This document shows, piece after piece, positions 57,364-64,000 of a stretch of DNA of 64,000 nt. Position 1 is the first letter of the stretch; the number at the start of each line of letters is the position of its first letter. Made by a program: the position numbers and the translations under genes. The stretch is from Rusavskia elegans (Eukaryota > Ascomycota > Lecanoromycetes > Teloschistales > Teloschistaceae). The stretch spans positions 27,869 to 91,868 of the forward strand of contig SAUG01000023.1 of assembly GCA_011316305.1 (NCBI GenBank), given 5' to 3'. The notes beneath the pieces were generated by a model. The model had not been told where the DNA came from and searched no databases. It saw only the letters and a program-made list of their open reading frames with translations.

Positions 57364-57768
57364 CTAAGCTTTCCGAATCATCGCCTCCGCCACCTTCGCC
57401 CTCTGTACTTTCCCCGTTGCTGTCTTGGGTATCTCATTAGGGAACCAGATCTATTGCATATAACCGTCACCCTACATCTTCTTTCCCCCTCCTTCCACGC
57501 TTATTCAATACCGAAAAAAGATATTACATACCTTCTTCGGCACCTTCAACGGCGCCACTCTCTCTCTCACCCACTTTTTCAATTTCTTCTCCGTTATCTC
57601 TTCCTCTTCCCCTTCCTTTAAAATTACCGCCGCTCTAACCTCCTGCCTATATATCTCGTCCTCTATCGCGAACGTTACTATATCCGCTACAGTAGGATAA
57701 GTCGCGAGGAGATTATCTACTTCTACGGGACTGATTTTTTTACCCCTTTTATTAATAAACTCTTTGCT
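57364..57768 (-). pseudogene. C-terminal fragment of an acyl-CoA ligase (AMP-dependent)
   Basis: On the minus strand, INKRGKKISPVEVDNLLATY opens the fragment (A8-like hinge: RGxKISPxEVD). RAAVILKEG and WVRERVAPLKVPKK follow to a GTATGT donor at 57531. An acceptor at 57451 adds WFPNEIPKTATGKVQRAKVA with the catalytic lysine motif PKTATGKVQR and a TAG stop at 57364. About 120 residues of a roughly 500-residue family are present, so the large N-terminal domain is lost. The break at about 57768 abuts the NRPS remnant on the other strand. The sense resembles peroxisomal-type coenzyme A synthetases. Confidence 0.75.
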
Positions 57769-57879
57769 GAAGCTTGTCGATTCCGCAACATGCTTGTAAT
57801 TCAGCCATAAGAGGCGGAAGCGACGCACTCGAGTTTCCTTCATCCGGTCTCTCTATCAAATCAGGGTTCGACTGCATTT

Positions 57880-60800
57880 GGTAGCCACCCATTAACCCCT
57901 GTCTGCGAGCTGAACGGGGATGGATGTACGCATAGAAGCCATCTACGATAAAAACGTTCTCGAAAAAGGACAGATGGACCGCATTCTCAGCCAATTCTGT
58001 CACGTTTTGGATCAAATTCGTATGGAGCCGTCTGGCCCCCTAATTCAAATCAGCCTTCTCGACGAAGCAGACAATCAACAGCTAAAATACCGGAATGGAA
58101 GTACTCTAAAGGCGCACAGAAAGTGCATCCATGATTTCATACAAAAGAAGTGTGTGGAACGACCTTCTGCATTAGCAGTCCTTGCATGGGATGGCGAATT
58201 GCCTTATGGCGAAATTAACCATCTGTCCTCCAGTTTGGCTGCGCAATTGAGCATAGCTGGAGTCATGCCTCGGACACTGGTATCACTATATTTTGAGAAA
58301 TCACGGTGGGTACTAGTGGCGATGCTTGCCGTTTTCAAAGTTGGAGCAGCCTTTGTCCTTTTCGACCATTCATACCCTGCCGATAGACTTTGCATATATA
58401 CCATAACATCGATACAAAGCTTGTGGTATGGTCGGCAAGTCTTGCCAACAAGGCGTATGAACTGGGCGATAACGTGATCGCGTTTCGTGATGATGTTTGC
58501 ACTTGGGATGCAGCAGGTCGCACCCTGCCGGAAGTCGATCCCTGCGATCCTGCGTACGAGCAATTCACATCAGGCACCACAGGCAAGCCAAAGGGTATGG
58601 TTATTGAATATGAAGCCTATTGTACAAGTGCGAAATCTTACTTACTTAGTCATAATTCCAGAGTCCTCCAGTTCGCATCCTACAGTTTTGACGCTAACCT
58701 TGTTGAAAATCTCTCAACTTTACTGGCCGGCGGCTGTATATACCATCGGAAAATAAGAGATACAATAATCTTGCTGCGGTAATCCGTCAATTTGAGGTGA
58801 ATTAGTTGCATCTGACTCCAGTTGTTGCGCAATTGATACGTCCTCAAGACGTTCCAACGATTACAACGCTAGTCTCGATGGGAGACAAGATCAGTAACAA
58901 CAACATTTCGACCTGGGCCCCGTATGTGACTCTGATGTGTGGATATGGACCTACAGAATGCTCTGTCGGCTCGAACATATAAGCGAACGTTCAGCTCGGC
59001 GCCGATACCCACGTCATTGGGAAAGCAACCGGCGGAGTATGCTGAGTTGTCAACAAGAACAACCATAATCGTTTAGCCGCTTTAGGCTCGATCGGTGAAC
59101 TGCTCATCGAAGGTCCTTCTGTTGCTCGTGGTTACCTCCACCAGCCCGAAATGACCAGAGAGCCTTTTCTGGAGAAAACAGACCGACTTCCTTGCTTCCG
59201 GAAGTGTGGGCAAGGCAAGCTGTACAAAACGGGAGATCTGGTTCAATAGGACGCATCTGGGTCCATCCGATTTGTTGGGCGGAAAGACTCACAAGTCAAG
59301 GTGCGAGGACAACGTATCGAGACTGAAGAGATTGAAGCATACCTCATTAAGCTCTTTCCCAGAGCGAGCGATGTGGTCGTGGAAGCCATCTCGGCTCCGA
59401 CGAAGACTCTGGCCCGGATTTGGTGGCCTTCCTCTGGGCAGATGAGCCAGGCGATCAAGATACCGAAAGGTACAACATTGATGAAGAACCTAGAACTTCT
59501 CCTTCACCCGTCAAAATTGAATTCCAATAAGCCGCATTTACAGCTGAGACTGGCTTGCGACGATTTCTCTCAACCTATATGATTTCTACAGTGTTTGTTC
59601 CGCTCAATCACATGCCATTTACTGCAGCGGGAAACGGGACCGACGTGCTTTGAGAAGGTGGGCATCGACATGGTCCTTGGAAGTATGGCGCATCTATCGA
59701 GCTCCAGAAGCAGTCTTCAGACAAGCATCGACGGAGGACGAACATTTGATCCAATCAATGAGCGCCCAAGTTTTGGGGTTGGAGCGAGCAGCTGTGAATA
59801 TAAATGAAAGCTTCTTTCGCTTTGGCGGCGATTCTATCAAGGCCATGAAGCTCGTTGCAATGGCACGGACAGCCGGCAAAAAGCTGACTGTAGCGGACGT
59901 GTTTCGTCACTCGACACTGGCAGATATTGCGACAATCTCGCTGGGAAGTTTTGACACCGAAGATGACTCTCTACCAACTTTCGATATGATAAGCGAGGGA
60001 AAACTGCGCTCCGCTGTCACCCTGTCTGCAATAGAGCAGTGCCAAGTGGGAATCGCACAGGTGGAAGACATCTATCCCTGTCCACCGCTCCAGGAGGGAC
60101 TTATGGCGCTCAGCTTGAAGCGGCCTGGCATGTACGTTGCACGGTTCGTGTTCCAGCTGCCCGCTTGGATTAATATAGGCCGCTTCCAAGAGTCATGGGG
60201 GGCCACAGTCGAGGCAAACCCAATACTCCGCACACGAACCATCCAAGATAATGTACACGGATCCTTCCAAGTGGTTGTGCGTGAAAAGATCCATTGGAAG
60301 CGCGCGGGCAGAGAGGTAGATGACCGACTGAAGATTGAACTAGGTGGCAAGCTGTCTGGCTTCAAAGTTATCAGTTGTGGATCGACTCGTTCCGCCCAAT
60401 TCATTCTACACTTGCACCATGCTCTTTATGACGGGTAGTCTCTCCCAATGATCATGGCACAAGTAGAAGAAGCATACAATGGCGTCAGGCTAAGCGGACG
60501 AAACTTCGATACCTTCATCAAATACATCTCCCAACGAAACATCGATACCAACGTAAAACGCTTCTGGCAATACAAATTCAGTGGATTGCAGGCAGATGTT
60601 TTCCCTGCTATGCCGCAAGCAAAACATCAGCCTTCAGCCAATGTCTCACTGGAACACTACATTCCACTTTCATGCCCCAATGCACCGAATTTTACTCTCT
60701 CTTCGATGGTGCGCTTCGCATGGGCGGCAATGCTGTCCCAATATACCAACTCAACCGATGTAGTGTTCGGAATTAGCGTGATGGGGCGAAGTGCGCCATT

Positions 60801-62790
60801 GAGAGGAATTGAAAATACTGCCGGACCCACTTTTGCAACAATTCCGGAGAGAGTCCAATTTCAGCCTCGTAAGACCGTCGGAGAGATGCTTCGGGCCGTT
60901 CGGGAACAGTCAATTGCTGCGATTGGATTCGAGCAGACTGGTCTACAACATATACAGCGCTTTGGGCAGGACTGTGAGCGTGCCTGCTCCTCTGGAAACA
61001 TGTTGGTCATACAAGCATCCACGTCACCAGGTAAGGGACAGGGATTAAGCATCCTTCTGTGCGGATCCAACGAGACTCATACCGAAGGAGCCTTTGACTC
61101 GTACGCATTGACAGCATTGTGCACTCTTCACGAGAATTCAATCCAGGTTCATCGGCGATACGATGACCATACCCTCAGCAAAATACGAGCACAGGGAATT
61201 CTTTATCAATTCACGTACATTCTACAGCTGGCTTACAAGAACCCAGAGCAACGGTACGAAGAGATAGCAACGCCAAGTCCGGAAAGCTTGCAACAACTTC
61301 GGGACTGGAACGGGACTGCACCAGCGAAGGTCAACGCTTGCGTCCATGATTTGATCGAGGAGCGTTTCAACTGCCAAGCAAGCAGCCAGGCAGTCGCCGC
61401 GTGGGACGGGGATTTCTCATACGGACAACTTGACGAGCTATCATTTAAGTTAGCAGTGTGTCTTGTGGATCTCGGTGTAGGCCCGGAGAAGTTTGTACCC
61501 ATCTGCTTCGAGAAGTCGAAGTGGGTCATCGTAGGTATCATGGGTGTCTTGCGGGCTGGTGCAGCATTCATAATAATCGATCCTGGTCAACCTTTCAGAA
61601 GGCTGAAGGATATCGTGGATCAGACCGGCTCAAGTGTCATTCTAGCATCTATTGCTCAATCAGTCATGGCTTCAGATTTTCTGGAATCGGTTGTGGTCAT
61701 TTCTGACTCTGACGAGTAATGGAAGAGCAATCGCAAAATTCACAGTAAAATTGGGAGCCCGGAAAACGTAGTGTACGCCGTATTCACTTCAGGAACGACC
61801 GGGAGACCGAGGGGAGTTGTCATCGAGCATGCTTCCTATTGCACAGCCGCTAGAGTGCTCCATCAAGCTCTCAATCTCAGCAATCGGTCCAGGGTATTCC
61901 AATTCGCATCGTTCTCATTCGATGTCAGTATCTCTGACATCTTGACCACGTTGATTGTGGGCGGCTGCATATGCCTGCCCTCCGGGCATGACCGGCTTAA
62001 CAATATGAGTCAAACAATCAACGAAATGGACGTCAATTGGGCTCATCTCAGGCCATCTGTAATCAAGCTATTGTCACCATCCAACCTTTCTCTCTATTAC
62101 TGAACAAAGCTGCGAAGACCGAAGTTCTGCGCGTAGCGGCAACTCAGTGCGTTATACACGATTACGATATTCAAGACGTATATCCTTGCACCGCGCTGCA
62201 AGAGGGTCTCATATCCCTGACTGCCCAGGATACCAAGGCATATATCATGACCCTCTCCTACGGAGTAAGACAAGATGTCAACATAGAGCGTCTATGTAAA
62301 GCATGGGAAATGGTAATGGATGCAAATGTTATCCTCCGGACACGAATCATCAGCAGCGATGTCTGGGGCAGTTTCCAAGTGGTTATGCGGCATTCAACCA
62401 GGCCTGCACTGACTGGCGAGACCAATGCTGCTCCTATGGGACTTGGAGGCGATGCTTTGTGCTGAGAATGCACCATGCCGCGCACGACGGATGGTCAATA
62501 CCGCTGCTGTTTAAGCAACTGATATCCGCATACTACTGCCATGTACTACCAACGACATCTATGACGCCATTCGTCTCCTACATCCAGCAGCAAAGACAGG
62601 ACTCTATAGACATTTGGCGAAGCTCTCTGGCAGGTTTCAACGGAGCAAGGTTCCCAACGCCCGCTCGCCAGGACTACAGACCGCGGCCAAGCGCGATATT
62701 CCATCATTGTTTCGATACCAGCAGTATATATTCTGGATGCCGCTATACTCTGTCGACCAGGTTCAAGCTAGTATAGGAATCCCTTGCCTA
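57880..62790 (+). pseudogene. Non-ribosomal peptide synthetase, dead remnant (C-A-T-C-A-C order)
   Basis: Domains in order: end of a condensation domain (57880-58020, MDVRIEAIYDKN); adenylation domain 1 (58100-59560, core A3 SGTTGKPKG at about 58567, A5 GYGPTECS, A7 YKTGDLV, A8 VRGQRIETEEIE); carrier domain (59740-59960, FFRFGGDSIKAM with the phosphopantetheine Ser); condensation domain 2 (60000-61250, HHALYDG); adenylation domain 2 (61330-62100, TSGTTGRPRG, truncated after about a third); and part of another condensation domain (62120-62790, HHAAHDG). In-frame stops lie at 58803, 58979, 59043, 59247, 60436 and 61718, with frameshifts in the A domains. The second A domain runs straight into condensation sequence, so a module-sized deletion occurred. 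No functional enzyme can be made. Confidence 0.9.
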
Positions 62791-63544
62791 CCGCACTACG
62801 AGACGTTGTCCAGCTACTCAAGGTTTCCCGCTCATAGGATATTACGCCGAATTCCAAAAATATTCAGGTTAAGAAAGACCTGATTCTGAAGAGATGGAGC
62901 TTCATATCTAGGTGGACAAGCTCGTATACAGCCATCATAGGTTGGAGAGGATGATTTGGACGGGTTGCCTTCGATCCATCAAGGCCGCAACGATCTACGG
63001 GCCGATGGAACACGCTTCCCTCCCGAAGCAAGTAAAACACGGCTTCGCGAGGCTATGGACCAGCTGGTTCTTCCATAGGGTCCCAAACCGCACATCAGTT
63101 TTTGGATACGGTGATGACGCTTTCCCTTGATAATCTACGTGGACCCGTCGGGTCCTTAGTGACGGACATTTTGTTTACCAAAAGTAACTTTGGTTCCCTT
63201 GAATGGTGCTCCGATGGAGGAGTGAAACTGGAACCGTACGCAAGGCAGAACAGCAAGTCAGACGCAATATATCTGCCGTCATTGAGACCATGCATCGTCC
63301 TTATAAGCACGCTCATCAAGACCAGGAGCCGTCGTCTCCAAAAAGATGACAAGACGAGGCAGCACGTCAGCTGGCCGAAGATGACTACTGGTAAGCTATC
63401 CAAGGACTGGACTTGGCGCTCGTTATATACTCCCTCGTACTAAGAGCGATTCACTTGACGTCTCAGCCTTGTGTAGGTTCAAATCGTACTAGTAATATAT
63501 ATATCTAAGCCAAGCTCTGGGTGGTGGCTGTCGATGATATCACC
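62791..63544. other. Degenerate DNA between NRPS remnant and MITE
   Basis: Short frames with no recognisable domain. It may include further NRPS-derived or unrelated decayed sequence. Confidence 0.45.
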
Positions 63545-63799
63545 AGTGGGCGCAGGAAGTCATGAGACAGCCTAACCAACTTTGGTGGGTTTCCCCGCCC
63601 CTTTGATGGGAGGCAATTACGATAGAGGAGATTCGGGAGCATTGCAGAAATGCCAGCTAAATGCCAAATAGTAGTAGAGCGCGAGAGCAGGGCTTTGAAG
63701 TTATCTACATGGTAGTAGTGTAGATAATTAGAATGTAAGTTGGTAATGGAGAATGCGTATGTTTTTGGTAGGGCTGTCTCATCACTTCCTGCGCCCACT
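63545..63799. mobile_element. MITE-like element with 28-bp terminal inverted repeats
   Basis: The left end (63545-63572) starts AGTGGGCGCAGGAAGT and ends GAGACAGCC. The right end (63772-63799) is its reverse complement with one mismatch. The element is 255 bp, AT-rich inside and non-coding; a 97-codon frame crossing it is incidental. Target-site duplication is not clear. It resembles a non-autonomous DNA transposon. Confidence 0.8.
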
Positions 63800-63841
63800 A
63801 GTGGCAGCTTTATAAAAGCAAAAGATTGGGCAGAAATCTAA

Positions 63842-63913
63842 GTCCTTGGTGTAGTCAAGTGGTAAAGGTGGTACTTCCAGTATCTAGTGGGTTCGACTCC
63901 TACCGCTTTGGAC
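63842..63913 (+). pseudogene. tRNA-like sequence, degenerate
   Basis: A 72-nt segment with a good T-arm (GTGGG-TTCGACT-CCTAC, 5 bp including one G-T), a D-loop-like AAGTGGTAAA, and an outer GTCC/GGAC acceptor end. The inner acceptor pairs and D-stem are broken and the anticodon arm has about four pairs around a CTTCCAG loop (anticodon would be UCC). The AGTCAAGTGGTAA stretch resembles organelle/bacterial-type tRNA. I read it as a decayed or transferred tRNA piece, perhaps mitochondrial in origin, next to the telomere. Confidence 0.45.
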
Positions 63914-63935
63914 GATCTTTTTGGCATTCCAGCAT

Positions 63936-64000
63936 GGTTAGGGTTAGGGTTAGGGTTAGGGTTAGGGTTAGGGTTAGGGTTAGGGTTAGGGTTAGGGTTA
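63936..64000 (+). repeat. Telomere (TTAGGG)n
   Basis: About 65 bp of perfect TTAGGG repeats run to the last base of the window. The G-rich strand is 3'-outward, so this is the right chromosome end. Confidence 0.97.

Noticed and set aside
57752..58015. 87-codon minus-strand frame as part of the acyl-CoA ligase
   Set aside because: It is antisense to the condensation-domain tail of the NRPS and carries no ligase motif.
63505..63798. 97-codon minus-strand frame as a protein gene
   Set aside because: It lies across a MITE-like element and includes both inverted repeats; incidental.

Overview
This window is the right end of a chromosome of a filamentous ascomycete (Pezizomycotina). It finishes in about 65 bp of uninterrupted TTAGGG repeats (63936-64000) whose G-rich strand runs 3' towards the end. 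Fungal identity rests on short (about 45-70 nt) GT-AG introns with CTNAC-like branch points, a Zn2Cys6 transcription factor, multi-exon P450s, and fungal-only families (DIT1-type isocyanide synthase, DUF7924-like protein). Species cannot be named from the sequence.

Layout. 1-2604: no recognised gene. 2605-11521: DUF7924-like PD-(D/E)XK protein, a three-exon hypothetical protein, a 14-TM-type MFS exporter (minus) and a 1005-aa OSCA/CSC1-type ion channel. 12950-18200: mostly decay, with a broken FAD monooxygenase, two small hypothetical genes and a broken FG-GAP-repeat secreted protein. 18669-35548: an apparently biosynthetic block, with a DUF2306 membrane protein, a Zn2Cys6 regulator, a secreted GMC oxidoreductase, a flavin monooxygenase, an isocyanide synthase fused to a TauD-type dioxygenase, a dead methyltransferase and a DIT2-like P450. 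36563-40248: a secreted Cys-containing protein and a secreted type-B carboxylesterase. 40250-45005: gene-poor, with a decayed mobile-element protein and a MITE-like inverted-repeat element. 45257-54568: a large 2OG-Fe(II) oxygenase-like protein, a possible small anchored protein, a second P450 (524 aa, intact), a 167-bp tandem repeat and a Kex2-type precursor of a 10-cysteine peptide. 54570-64000: subtelomeric graveyard with AT-rich blocks, a truncated gene, a C-terminal acyl-CoA-ligase scrap, a 5-kb dead NRPS, a second MITE-like element, a tRNA-like scrap and the telomere.

How the genes may work together (inference). The isocyanide synthase should turn an amino acid into an isonitrile, with its TauD domain doing a further oxidation. 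The P450, flavin monooxygenase and GMC oxidoreductase beside it are plausible tailoring enzymes, and the Zn2Cys6 protein a plausible local regulator. The methyltransferase that once belonged to the block is broken, so any present product would lack that step unless it is supplied elsewhere. Exon coordinates were derived by hand from splice sites and reading-frame continuity. They are internally consistent but unverified by RNA.
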